In this document: positions 29,119-37,861 of the stretch, piece by piece | Numbering within the stretch: the stretch's first letter is position 1 | Layout of the letters: every line of letters starts with the position of its first letter | Source of the DNA: Cognatundibacterium rivi | GTDB taxonomy: Bacteria; Pseudomonadota; Gammaproteobacteria; Burkholderiales; Burkholderiaceae_D | Reading direction: 5' to 3' | DNA: 64,000 nucleotides | Assembly: GCF_018139565.1 (NCBI RefSeq) | Contig: NZ_JAGSPK010000008.1 | Location: forward strand, 36,940-100,939 | The notes under the pieces: generated by a model | What the model was told of the DNA's origin: nothing | What the model saw: only the letters and a program-made list of their open reading frames with translations | The model's database searches: none | Translations under genes and position numbers: made by a program

Positions 29119-29951
29119 GCGGAGGCTCCTTCAGTCTGATAAGTATCGCGCCAGGACAGCAGGCGGTGTTCCAGTTGTTGCATACCCCAGTCACTGATCT
29201 TGCCCAGCAAGGCGAGAAGGGCGATGGCGGCCAGAACAATGTCGGCACGACTGGTTTCGCGCCCATCGGTCAGCAGATAGCCCAGCCCCTGACTGGCAGC
29301 AATCAATTCAGCCGCGACCATAAACATCCACGCCAGACTCAGTCCGTTACGCAAACCAGTCAGAATCGCCGGCAAGGCGGCTGGTAGCAAGATGCGGCGC
29401 GTCATCGCATAAGGTGTCAGACGATATAGTTTTCCCACTTCCGTGAGTCGCCGGTCAACGCCGCGGATACCGGAAACAACGCCCATATACACCGGAAAAA
29501 AAGCGCCGATCGCGATCAGCACCAATTTCGGCGCTTCATCAATACCCAGCCACAACAGTAATAAAGGAACCCATGCCAAAGACGGAATTGCTCGCAATGC
29601 CTGAAAGCTGGGATCGAGCAATGCTTCCAGGCGTCCGCTGAGCGCAACCATAGAACCGGTGGTGATTGCCAGCACCGCACCGATGACAAATCCCGCTGCA
29701 ACGCGAGCGCTGCTGAAGCCAATGTGGCTGAGCAGATCATGCTGCCAGAGATACAAAAGCGTACCAACAATCTCAGACGGCGCTGGTAGCAGATTAGACG
29801 GAATCAGCGCAAAGCGGACACTGATTTCCGCCAGCAGTAAAACGGTCAGCGGCAACAGCAGGCCCCACAAGGCGCGTGGTAACACTGGGCTCTTTTTTTG
29901 CGCTGCCGGATTTGTGCTGGCAGCAGTCATCGCAATGGCAGACGTGTTCAT
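29115..29951 (-). CDS. ssuC: ABC transporter permease, SsuC-like
   Basis: 278 residues, with about six membrane segments and the binding-protein-dependent permease EAA-type loop (AAELIAASQGLGYLLTDGRETSRADIVLAAI). It would form the membrane channel of the sulfonate importer with the ATPase at 28384 and the binding protein at 29957. It starts 5 bases after the binding-protein stop. Confidence 0.85.
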   Translation of the reverse strand: MNTSAIAMTAASTNPAAQKKSPVLPRALWGLLLPLTVLLLAEISVRFALIPSNLLPAPSEIVGTLLYLWQHDLLSHIGFSSARVAAGFVIGAVLAITTGSMVALSGRLEALLDPSFQALRAIPSLAWVPLLLLWLGIDEAPKLVLIAIGAFFPVYMGVVSGIRGVDRRLTEVGKLYRLTPYAMTRRILLPAALPAILTGLRNGLSLAWMFMVAAELIAASQGLGYLLTDGRETSRADIVLAAIALLALLGKISDWGMQQLEHRLLSWRDTYQTEGASA

Positions 29952-29956
29952 GGTGT

Positions 29957-30940
29957 TCAGCCGCGGCTAATCAGTGGTTGGGAAAAACGCGTATCGATCA
30001 GTGCATGAATCACGGCTTTCAGATCGGTGCCTGGTTTGACCAGCCCTTCCTCCTTCAGAATAGGTGCGGCAGTTTGCAAAGCCTGGATATGTTCATTTGT
30101 CGGTAAGGGCTGGCTGAAGTCGCTGCGCAATTTGATTTGCAATAAAGCGACCGGCAACGTGACTTTGGCTTCTTCCGACAATATCTTTGCGGCCTCAGAA
30201 GGATTACTGATAATCCACAGGCGTGCCTTTTCATAGGCGCGGATGACGCGCGCGACCTCGGTCGGGCGACTGCTCAGAAATTCTTCGCGCACATTCAAAA
30301 AACCATAGGTGTTGAAAGCCACATTACGGTAGATCAGTCTGGAATTCGATTCCAGTTCGCTGGCTGCCATGTGCGGATCCAGCCCTGCCCACGCATCGAC
30401 TTTACCCTGCTCCAGCGCGGCACGGCCATCGGCGTGTTGCAGGCTGACATGTTCTATGTCGCTACGTTTTAATCCCGCCGTTTTCAGTGCGCGCAACAAA
30501 AACAGATACGGATCGGTACCCTTGGTAGCCGCTACTTTTTTCCCTTTCAGGTCGGCGAGATTGCGGATGGGAGAATCTTTCCGCACCAGCAGCGCCGTCC
30601 ATTCGGGGCGTGAAAAAATATACGGCGTTCTGATCGGGTTGCCATTGGCTTTGGCAAGTAAGGCCGCCAGCCCGGCACTCGAACCGATATCAATACTGTT
30701 GGCGTTCAGATATTCGAGCGCACGATTGCTGCCTGCGCTCAGCACCCATTTGATATTGGTACCGTCGGCTTTGAATTCATCTTCCAGCCAGCCAAAACGA
30801 CGCAATACCAGACTGGAGGGAGAGTAATACGCATAGTCCAGTCGCAATTCTTTGAGTGGCGTCGCGGCGTGAGCAAATGTGGGTAGCAAAGCTGCGGTTG
30901 CAGAAGCAGAAGCAAGTTCGAGAAAATGGCGACGTTTCAT
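29957..30940 (-). CDS. ssuA: ABC transporter substrate-binding protein, SsuA-like
   Basis: 327 residues with a Tat-like or Sec signal (KRRHFLELASASATAALLPTFAHA). The body follows the SsuA/TauA/NrtA layout: LRLDYAYYSPSSLVLRRFGWLEDEF, EYLNANSIDIGSSAGLAALLAKANG, and LADLKGKKVAATKGTDPYLFLLRAL. It should bind aliphatic sulfonates or sulfate esters in the periplasm. It lies 26 bases downstream of the monooxygenase gene, which acts on such compounds. Confidence 0.85.
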   Translation of the reverse strand: MKRRHFLELASASATAALLPTFAHAATPLKELRLDYAYYSPSSLVLRRFGWLEDEFKADGTNIKWVLSAGSNRALEYLNANSIDIGSSAGLAALLAKANGNPIRTPYIFSRPEWTALLVRKDSPIRNLADLKGKKVAATKGTDPYLFLLRALKTAGLKRSDIEHVSLQHADGRAALEQGKVDAWAGLDPHMAASELESNSRLIYRNVAFNTYGFLNVREEFLSSRPTEVARVIRAYEKARLWIISNPSEAAKILSEEAKVTLPVALLQIKLRSDFSQPLPTNEHIQALQTAAPILKEEGLVKPGTDLKAVIHALIDTRFSQPLISRG

Positions 30941-30966
30941 GAGGCGCTTTCAAAAAAAGTAAATAA

Positions 30967-32352
30967 TCAGGCGGCTGCAGCGACCGGGGGCGTGATGCTG
31001 ACCCAGCGTCCGGCATGATTTAGAGGTAAATGTGGGCCTTTGCCGAACAGCTGATGTCGCAAGCTGCCGCTGGCATATCTTGTCTTGTAACGTTTTCGGC
31101 GCTGTAATTCGGGAACGATCAGGTTCACGACATCGCGCATTGTTTCGTGGGCGATCGCAAACGCAAGGTTAAAACCGTCGATACCGGTTTCATCGACCCA
31201 GGCTTCTAACTGTGTGGCGATTTGTTGCGGGTCACCGACGAAGACCGGCCCGCGACCACCGAGCGCAATGAATTCCGCCGCTTCTCTGACGGTCCATTTT
31301 TTTGAGGGATCTGCAGCACTGAACGAAGCCAGCGCCGATCTGCCTGCATCTGAGTCGATATAGTCTATCGTGGCATCGAGTGGAAATTGTGAAAAGTCGA
31401 CACCGGTCCAGCCAGACAGCAAGGTCAGCGATGCTTCTATATCGAGGTATTGCCGATAATCCAGATATTTGGCTTGCGCTTCTTTTTCGGTTTCGGCGGT
31501 GATGATCAGTGCCTGCGCATAAATCAGTATGTCGGAAGGCTGGCGGCCAGCGGCAACAACTGCTTGACGAATATCATCGACATAGCGTTTGACGACTTGT
31601 TTGCTGGGGCCGCTGACAAACGTGCATTCAGCATGTCTGGCGGCAAATGCGGTACCGCGCTTGGAAGTGCCGGCCTGAAACAAGAGTGGCGTTCTTTGTG
31701 GCGAAGGTTCGGATAAGTGAATGCCCGGTACTTTGAAATACCGGCCTTCGTGCACAATCGCATGTACATGTGCCGGGTCGGCATAAATGCCGCGCAATTT
31801 GTCGCGCTGAAGCGCTTGCTCATCCCAGCTTTTTTCCCACAATTTATAGACGACCTCCAGATATTCATCTGCCAGATCGTAACGCTCGTCGTGACTCAGT
31901 TGCTGCTGCAGACCCAGGTTACGCGCGGCGCTGTCGAGATAGCCAGTGACGATATTCCATCCTATACGTCCTTCCGTCAGATGATCGAGTGTCGATAAGC
32001 GACGTGCAAACGGATAGGGGTGTTCACTGGTCAGCGCACATGTCACGCCGAAGCCCAGATGTTTGGTCACGCTCGCCATGATGGGCACCAAGGCCAGTGG
32101 GTCGTTTAAGGGAATTTGTATTGCATGTTTCAATGCCGCATCCACCTTGCCCTGAAAGACGTCATACACACCCAGCACATCGGCTAAGAATACGGCGTCA
32201 AACAAACCGTATTCCAGTAAGCGGGCTAGTTCGGTCCAGTGCCGGACGCTGGTGTATTGATGACTGGAATCATGCGGATGTCGCCACAACCCCGGCGACT
32301 GATGACCGACAGTGTTCATCTGAAACGCATTGAAGCGGATGACTTTTTTCAT
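30967..32352 (-). CDS. FMN-dependent monooxygenase, NtaA/SnaA/DszA family
   Basis: 461 residues of the luciferase-like superfamily. It has the family's N-terminal strand (IRFNAFQMNTVGHQSPGLWRHP), the YTSVRHWTELARLLEYGLFDAVFLADVLGVYD stretch, and DHLTEGRIGWNIVTGY. These two-component enzymes use reduced FMN to oxidise organosulfur or amino-polycarboxylate substrates; here the SsuA and MetQ neighbours point to organosulfur. No flavin reductase gene is visible in the operon, so reduced FMN must come from elsewhere. Confidence 0.85.
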   Translation of the reverse strand: MKKVIRFNAFQMNTVGHQSPGLWRHPHDSSHQYTSVRHWTELARLLEYGLFDAVFLADVLGVYDVFQGKVDAALKHAIQIPLNDPLALVPIMASVTKHLGFGVTCALTSEHPYPFARRLSTLDHLTEGRIGWNIVTGYLDSAARNLGLQQQLSHDERYDLADEYLEVVYKLWEKSWDEQALQRDKLRGIYADPAHVHAIVHEGRYFKVPGIHLSEPSPQRTPLLFQAGTSKRGTAFAARHAECTFVSGPSKQVVKRYVDDIRQAVVAAGRQPSDILIYAQALIITAETEKEAQAKYLDYRQYLDIEASLTLLSGWTGVDFSQFPLDATIDYIDSDAGRSALASFSAADPSKKWTVREAAEFIALGGRGPVFVGDPQQIATQLEAWVDETGIDGFNLAFAIAHETMRDVVNLIVPELQRRKRYKTRYASGSLRHQLFGKGPHLPLNHAGRWVSITPPVAAAA

Positions 32353-32360
32353 GGTCTGAA

Positions 32361-33188
32361 TTATTTCCCGCTGTTTTCCAACGCTTGCTGATAATCCGGT
32401 TTGGAGAATCCGGCGAAATGTTTATTCGTGACCTCCAGAAATTCGCGTGAACGATAAGCGGCTTCCAGATCTTTGACCCAGGCTTTGCCTTTATCGGAAG
32501 TACGGATTGCGACCAGATTTTGATAATTGGCAGAGATTTTTTCACGCGCCAGCGCTTCGCTCAGTTTCAAGCCTGACGCCAGCGCGAAATTGCCATTCAC
32601 AAAGGAGTAATCGGTGTCTTGCAACGAGCGTGGTAACTGCGCTGCCTCCAGTGGAATCAGTTTAATTTTTTTGATGTTGTCGGCGATATCTTTTTCCGAG
32701 GCACGAATAGGATCGAAATTTGCCCGCAGTTTGATCCATCCTAACTGGTCGAGCAGCACTAGTGCTCTGGCCTGATTGGTCGGATCATTTGGTAAGGCGA
32801 CGGTGGTGCCTTCTTTGACCTGATTCAGTGATGTATGTTTTTTGCTGTAAATCGCAATCGGTGCCGTGGGGACTTTAATCAGCTCGCTTAATGGCAGTTT
32901 GTTTTCAGTCGAAAACTTGGTCAGATAGATGATGTGCTGAAACGCATTCGCATCAAGTGAACCTTCGGCGAGTGCGAAATTCGGCTGTATATAATCGTTA
33001 AACTCGACGACTTTGACTTTGTATCCCTGTTTTTCCAATACAGGTTTAATGCCTAATTTCACCTGATCGGCATACGGGCCCGCGCTTGTGCCGATGACTA
33101 ATTCTTTCGGGTCTTTCGCCAATGCCGAAACGGAAACGGCGAGCGATAAGCTTGCCAGCAGAGTAGTCAGAAGTGTACGACGCAGCAT
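32361..33188 (-). CDS. metQ: MetQ/NlpA-family substrate-binding protein
   Basis: 275 residues with a signal peptide ending SALAKDP; no lipobox Cys is seen, unlike many MetQ lipoproteins. The mature part has VIGTSAGPYADQVK, KPVLEKQGYKVKVVEFNDYIQPNFALAEGSLDANAFQHIIYL and the VALPNDPTNQARAL motif of D-/L-methionine-binding proteins. Its partners are metI and metN upstream. In this sulfur-scavenging operon the ligand may be a methionine derivative or another organosulfur compound. Confidence 0.85.
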   Translation of the reverse strand: MLRRTLLTTLLASLSLAVSVSALAKDPKELVIGTSAGPYADQVKLGIKPVLEKQGYKVKVVEFNDYIQPNFALAEGSLDANAFQHIIYLTKFSTENKLPLSELIKVPTAPIAIYSKKHTSLNQVKEGTTVALPNDPTNQARALVLLDQLGWIKLRANFDPIRASEKDIADNIKKIKLIPLEAAQLPRSLQDTDYSFVNGNFALASGLKLSEALAREKISANYQNLVAIRTSDKGKAWVKDLEAAYRSREFLEVTNKHFAGFSKPDYQQALENSGK

Positions 33189-33247
33189 AAAAATTCCTTC
33201 AGAAAATAGAGTATGAAAGTGAATCTGGTAAAAGCGGTGGTCACGAA

Positions 33248-33910
33248 TCAGCGATGATCAATTTTTCTGGCAATACGGCTACCTGTGAACTGAATCAACT
33301 GCACCAGCACGACCAAAATAGCGACCGTAAAAAACATGACATCTGTCTGAAAACGGTAGTAACCGTAACGGATCGCAAGATCGCCGATGCCACCGCCGCC
33401 GACCACGCCAGCAATGGCGGAGTAGGACAGAAAACTGATCGCTAATACTGTCAGGGCGAGCACCAGACCGGAACGGGCTTCGACCAGCAAGACCCGCCAG
33501 ACGATCTGAAATTCGGTGGCACCCATCGCATGGGCAGCTTCGATGACGCCGCGTGGCACTTCTTTGCAGCTTTGTTCAACCAGCCTTGCGAAATATGGAA
33601 TCGCAGCAAACGACAGCGGCACTGCCGCTGCCAGTGGCCCGATGGAGGTACCGACGAGCCAGCGCGTGAATGGCACCAGTGCGACCAGTAAAATGATGAA
33701 GGGAAATGAGCGTATGGTATTCACCAGCCAGCCGAGCACCAGTGCGAGGGGGCGATGCTGTAGCGATTGCCCGTCGCCGACCAGGAACAACAGAATACCG
33801 AGTGGCCCGCCGATGATAATGGCGGCTGACAAGCCTATACCCAGCATGGTCAGCGTTTGTAGCAGAGCCGTTCCGAGTTCAGGTAATAGTGAAATCAGAT
33901 TTTCAAACAT
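33248..33910 (-). CDS. metI: Methionine-type ABC permease MetI
   Basis: 220 residues from ATG 33910, which overlaps the metN stop by 8 bases; a longer in-frame start would lie inside metN. There are five or so membrane helices and the permease loop AAHAMGATEFQIVWRVLLVEARSGLVLALTVLAIS. It forms the channel with MetN and MetQ. Confidence 0.88.
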   Translation of the reverse strand: MFENLISLLPELGTALLQTLTMLGIGLSAAIIIGGPLGILLFLVGDGQSLQHRPLALVLGWLVNTIRSFPFIILLVALVPFTRWLVGTSIGPLAAAVPLSFAAIPYFARLVEQSCKEVPRGVIEAAHAMGATEFQIVWRVLLVEARSGLVLALTVLAISFLSYSAIAGVVGGGGIGDLAIRYGYYRFQTDVMFFTVAILVVLVQLIQFTGSRIARKIDHR

Positions 33911-34700
33911 GGGCAAGATCTTTCCACTGTCCGGTACTGCTTTCTTCCCGGCTGTAATACGCCAGTTCACGTCCTAGGGCGGTTTGGCGTGGAATGTCGG
34001 TATCTGCCAGCGCAAAGCTTTCCGCGACTTCGCCATCGACGATGACTGCGACGTGATTGCAAATGCTGCTAAGGACGGATAATTCATGACTGACGATCAC
34101 AATCGTGACTCCTAAACGTTGATTAATATCGCGTAAAGTGTCCAGCACTTCGCGCGTTGTTTCTGCATCGAGAGATGAGGTCGGTTCATCACATAACAGC
34201 ACTTGCGGTCTGCTCGCCAGTGCACGCGCGATTGCAACGCGTTGCTTCTGCCCGCCGGATAACTGCGCGGGGTAGCTGTTGGCTTTATTCGTCAGGCCTA
34301 CGATATTCAGACATTCCTCTACACGTTCACGGATTTCGTGTTTGCTCAGATGGGTGTGTATCTTCAGTGGGAACGCGACGTTGTCGAACACGCTGGCATT
34401 TTGTAAAAGATTGAACTGCTGAAAAATCATGCCGATGTTCTGACGTGCTTCACGCAATTGTTTTTTGTTGAGTCGTGTCAGTTCGTTACCGGCGACTGTG
34501 ATGCTGCCAGTGTCTGGTCGCTCCAGTAAATTGAACAGACGCAGCAGGGTCGATTTTCCTGCGCCACTTTTTCCTATCAGACCAAAAATATCGCCTTTTG
34601 CAATGTCCAGACTGACGTTGTTGACCGCCTGAAAAATGTCGCCGTGCGGCAGCACAAAGGATTTACTCGCAGACTGTATTCGTATGATTTTGTCGCTCAT
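33903..34700 (-). CDS. metN: Methionine-type ABC ATPase MetN, without C-terminal NIL domain
   Basis: 265 residues. Walker A GKSGAGKST (43-51), QFNLLQNASVFDNVAFPL, signature LSGGQKQRVAIARAL and Walker B VLLCDEPTSSLD are intact. E. coli MetN is about 343 residues with a C-terminal NIL domain that binds methionine and shuts down transport; this protein ends about where that domain would begin. So it looks like a transporter freed of methionine feedback, a reasonable design for a different substrate. The start is 13 bases after the sfnB-like stop. Confidence 0.88.
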   Translation of the reverse strand: MSDKIIRIQSASKSFVLPHGDIFQAVNNVSLDIAKGDIFGLIGKSGAGKSTLLRLFNLLERPDTGSITVAGNELTRLNKKQLREARQNIGMIFQQFNLLQNASVFDNVAFPLKIHTHLSKHEIRERVEECLNIVGLTNKANSYPAQLSGGQKQRVAIARALASRPQVLLCDEPTSSLDAETTREVLDTLRDINQRLGVTIVIVSHELSVLSSICNHVAVIVDGEVAESFALADTDIPRQTALGRELAYYSREESSTGQWKDLAHV

Positions 34701-34712
34701 GATGGCTCCGTA

Positions 34713-35924
34713 TTACGAATAGGCGGTTGGTTCAGGCACGCTGCCGTTCAGTGCATAGCGCCCCAGATCACGTAGTTTGTAATCAATCGGGTCGTGCAGG
34801 GTATGTACCCGGACATTGCGCCAGAAGCGGTCGTAGCCATAGCGGCTGGATGTTGAGCTGGCTCCGGTCAGTTCAAACATTTGTGAGCTCACCTCAATAC
34901 CTGCGCGGTGCGCAAGGCATTTTGCTTCTGCGACCGAGATCGCAAGCGCACCTCGCTCTGCGGCAGTGACCAGCGCTCCTTTTCTGAAAGTGCGTTCCAG
35001 TTCCAGTCCCGCCAGATCGGCAAGTGCCGTTGCCGGACGCAGCAATAACCAGAGCTCGCCGTAACGATGCTGAATGTAAGGATCGTCTGTCGCAGCGCTG
35101 ACTCCTGAGGAAAACCAGGCTCGGGCCTTATCCCGCGTGTAGTTGCGGGCGACATCAAACGCGCCGTCAGCGATACCCAGATACAGGTTTGCCATCATCA
35201 GTTGGGCAATTTGCGAGCGCAGTGTGGCTTGCGCTGTCGGTACTTGTCCGGGGGCCTGCAACACCAGATCGTCAGGCAGGAAGACATGATCGAAATGCAC
35301 GTTGCCGCTATCTGTCTGGCGCTGGCCGAAGGCATCCCAGTCGGCCTGTATGCGTATGCCGGGTTGGGTGCTTGGTATGGCCGCAATCAGCGCGCTTTGC
35401 GTTGTTTCATCCCAGGCTGAAATGGTCAGCCAGTCCGAACCCACTGAGCCAGACGAAAAACTTTTAAGACCGTTGAGCAGATAGCCATCTTTTGTACGCG
35501 TCGCCAGCGTGCGTTTATCCAAAGGATTCAGCGCATTACCCCAGAATAATTTTTGCGCGACAGTAGCGCTGTACAAACGCCGGTGTTGCTGCGCGTTGCC
35601 ATACAACTCTATGCCTGCAATTTGTAAGTGATGAAATGCGAATACGTGTGCGAGCGCGCTATCGGCTTTGGCGAGCAATCTTACGATCTGCAAGATCGTT
35701 GCCCAGCTCGTACCATGACCGCCAAATTCCTCTGGGATAGATAGGGTCAATAAGCCGGATTCACGTATCCACGCACGTTCTGTTGCTGCATGACCACCAG
35801 CCTGATCACGTTCGACAGCGCTCTGCGCCAGACGACCAGCCAGGTGAGTGGCAATGGCAATCACCTCATTTTGCGGAGATGGAAGATCGATGGCGTCACT
35901 TAATTTTTGTAGTCTTTGGGACAT
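34713..35924 (-). CDS. SfnB/DszC-like acyl-CoA-dehydrogenase-family monooxygenase
   Basis: 403 residues of the acyl-CoA dehydrogenase fold. It has IPEEFGGHGTSWATILQIVRLLAKADSALAHVFAFHHL, FGQRQTDSGNVHFDHVFLPDD and a C-terminal FWRNVRVHTLHDPIDYKL stretch. The last is typical of the DszC/SfnB subgroup, which oxidises sulfur compounds with reduced flavin rather than dehydrogenating acyl-CoA. It is first in the leftward eight-gene operon. SfnB-type proteins are induced by sulfate starvation in pseudomonads. Confidence 0.82.
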   Translation of the reverse strand: MSQRLQKLSDAIDLPSPQNEVIAIATHLAGRLAQSAVERDQAGGHAATERAWIRESGLLTLSIPEEFGGHGTSWATILQIVRLLAKADSALAHVFAFHHLQIAGIELYGNAQQHRRLYSATVAQKLFWGNALNPLDKRTLATRTKDGYLLNGLKSFSSGSVGSDWLTISAWDETTQSALIAAIPSTQPGIRIQADWDAFGQRQTDSGNVHFDHVFLPDDLVLQAPGQVPTAQATLRSQIAQLMMANLYLGIADGAFDVARNYTRDKARAWFSSGVSAATDDPYIQHRYGELWLLLRPATALADLAGLELERTFRKGALVTAAERGALAISVAEAKCLAHRAGIEVSSQMFELTGASSTSSRYGYDRFWRNVRVHTLHDPIDYKLRDLGRYALNGSVPEPTAYS

Positions 35925-36042
35925 GCGAAAACCTGATGGATGAGCAATATGTTGGATTAGTATTGCATCGGGTTTTATCGCGGTACACGAAGATATTTCG
36001 CCTTACTTATGCGGAATTTTCCTATGTTGAAAATCAGATGCC

Positions 36043-36080
36043 GATAGTTGAAATCTGTTGTTTTTTTAATTTTCGACTAT
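36043..36080. promoter_or_regulatory. Imperfect palindrome between the sulfur operon and metY
   Basis: GATAGTTGAAA and TTTCGACTATA face each other across 16 AT-rich bases, matching at 9 of 10 core positions. The block sits in the 251-base divergent promoter region, where a regulator could control both sides. Such layouts fit LysR-type CysB/Cbl binding, but the motif alone does not prove it. Confidence 0.35.
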
Positions 36081-36175
36081 AGAAATATGAAAAGCTTCCT
36101 TGTCAGTTGTTCTGGGGCTTTTTATGATCGTTGCAGCATTTTCACACCATCTCAACAAATGACAGGAAGCTATTA

Positions 36176-37447
36176 ATGAAACTGGAAACTATTGCTGTTC
36201 ATGGCGGTTATTCGCCAGATCCGACGACACGTGCAGTTGCGGTGCCGATTTATCAGACCGTTGCCTATGCTTTCGATAACACCCAGCATGGCGCAGATTT
36301 ATTTGATCTGAAGGTGCAGGGAAATATTTATTCACGGATCATGAACCCGACCAATGATGTACTGGAAAAACGCGTCGCTGCACTTGAAGGAGGCATCGCG
36401 GGTCTGACATTAGCATCGGGTCAAGCCGCCATCACCTATGCGATACAGACGATCGCTGAAGCTGGCGACAACATCGTCTCTGCATCAACGTTATATGGTG
36501 GCACTTATAATCTGTTTGCGCATACCTTGCCGCAATTCGGCATAGAAACCCGCTTTGCCGATTATCGTGATCCTGAATCGTTTGCGCGGCTGATCGACGA
36601 TAAAACCAAAGCAGTGTTTGTCGAGTCGATTGGTAATCCACTGGGCAATATCACCGATATCGAAGCAATTGCTGCTGTTGCGCATAAACATGGTGTGCCG
36701 CTGATTGTCGATAACACAGTGCCGTCACCTTATCTGTTGCGCCCGATTGAATTCGGTGCCGATATCGTGGTGCATTCGCTGACCAAATATCTGGGCGGGC
36801 ATGGGACGACGATCGGTGGCATCATCGTCGATTCTGGTAAGTTTCCATGGGCAGAACACAAGCAACGGTTTAAGCGCCTGAATGAGCCTGATGTGTCATA
36901 TCACGGCGTCGTTTATACCGAAGCATTGGGCCCTGCTGCATACATAGGTCGCGCGCGCGTCGTGCCATTGCGTAATACGGGCGCTGCTTTGTCACCGTTT
37001 AATGCCTTCCTGATTTTGCAGGGCATAGAAACGCTGGCGCTGCGACTGGATCGCATTACCGACAATACTCGTAAGATTGCAGAATATCTGCAACAGCATG
37101 CGAAAGTGAAGTGGGTGAATTATGCTGGTTTGCCAGATCACAAAGATCATGCGCTGGCGCAGAAATATCTGGGCGGTAAGCCATCCGGTATTCTGACTTT
37201 TGGTCTGCAAGGCGGACGTGAAGCGGGTGGACGTTTTCAGGATGCCTTGCAACTCTTCACCCGTCTGGTGAATATTGGCGACGCGAAATCTCTGGCATGC
37301 CATCCTGCGACGACGACGCACCGGCAGTTAAATCCGGAAGAACTCGCCAAAGCGGGCGTGACAGAAGATACAGTACGCTTGTCGATAGGAATTGAGCATA
37401 TCGACGATCTGATCGCTGATCTGGAACAGGCATTAGCCGCGTCCTAA
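36176..37447 (+). CDS. metY: O-acetylhomoserine aminocarboxypropyltransferase (sulfhydrylase)
   Basis: 423 residues from ATG 36176, which has AGGAAG 6 bases upstream. Cys/Met metabolism PLP family: catalytic Lys204 in HSLTKYLGGHGTTIGG, GGIAGLTLASGQAA before it, and a C-terminal LACHPATTTHRQL motif. It makes homocysteine directly from O-acetylhomoserine and sulfide, bypassing cystathionine. It is divergent from the organosulfur operon, so sulfide derived from sulfite could be fixed here. Confidence 0.93.
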   Translation: MKLETIAVHGGYSPDPTTRAVAVPIYQTVAYAFDNTQHGADLFDLKVQGNIYSRIMNPTNDVLEKRVAALEGGIAGLTLASGQAAITYAIQTIAEAGDNIVSASTLYGGTYNLFAHTLPQFGIETRFADYRDPESFARLIDDKTKAVFVESIGNPLGNITDIEAIAAVAHKHGVPLIVDNTVPSPYLLRPIEFGADIVVHSLTKYLGGHGTTIGGIIVDSGKFPWAEHKQRFKRLNEPDVSYHGVVYTEALGPAAYIGRARVVPLRNTGAALSPFNAFLILQGIETLALRLDRITDNTRKIAEYLQQHAKVKWVNYAGLPDHKDHALAQKYLGGKPSGILTFGLQGGREAGGRFQDALQLFTRLVNIGDAKSLACHPATTTHRQLNPEELAKAGVTEDTVRLSIGIEHIDDLIADLEQALAAS

Positions 37448-37861
37448 GATGATATGTCGCCCTGATCGCAGTCTGTGCGTCAGGGCGCATTGCGCTGATT
37501 TTCATCCGCAATAAGGAATAGCAATTTTTTGCTGATTCTGTCAATGACCCAAGTCAATGCCCCGGCCTGATGGCGTCCTATAATTCGTTTGCCCTGAATT
37601 TCGCACGGATGTGCTATTTTCAGCCGACTGTTCTGCTGCCGATATGCTGTCATAGTAGTAAGATAAACATATATTCTCTGAGCGAATCAGGCATGGCATG
37701 CGTCGCATATGCCGCATGTTTCACATGTGGTGCATTTGTTCATACGCAGCCTTGCATTTGCCAGTAGCAAATTATTTTCCTGAACATGTTGTCTGAGCTG
37801 CATTCTCATCCGGCGACCAGCCTACCGTCACAGAGCGGTGCTTAACGAAAACTTAAAAATC
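37448..37861. other. Intergenic region between metY and the acyl-CoA synthetase gene
   Basis: 414 bases without a supported gene. A GC-rich hairpin (GCCCTGA 37459-37465 with TCAGGGC 37480-37486) just after the metY stop may act in termination but has no T-run. The rest would hold the promoter of the downstream gene; I see no clear consensus. Confidence 0.5.

Noticed and set aside
37570..37767. 65-codon frame in the metY-ligase gap
   Set aside because: Cys-rich, no ribosome binding site, no homology to anything I know; typical random frame.
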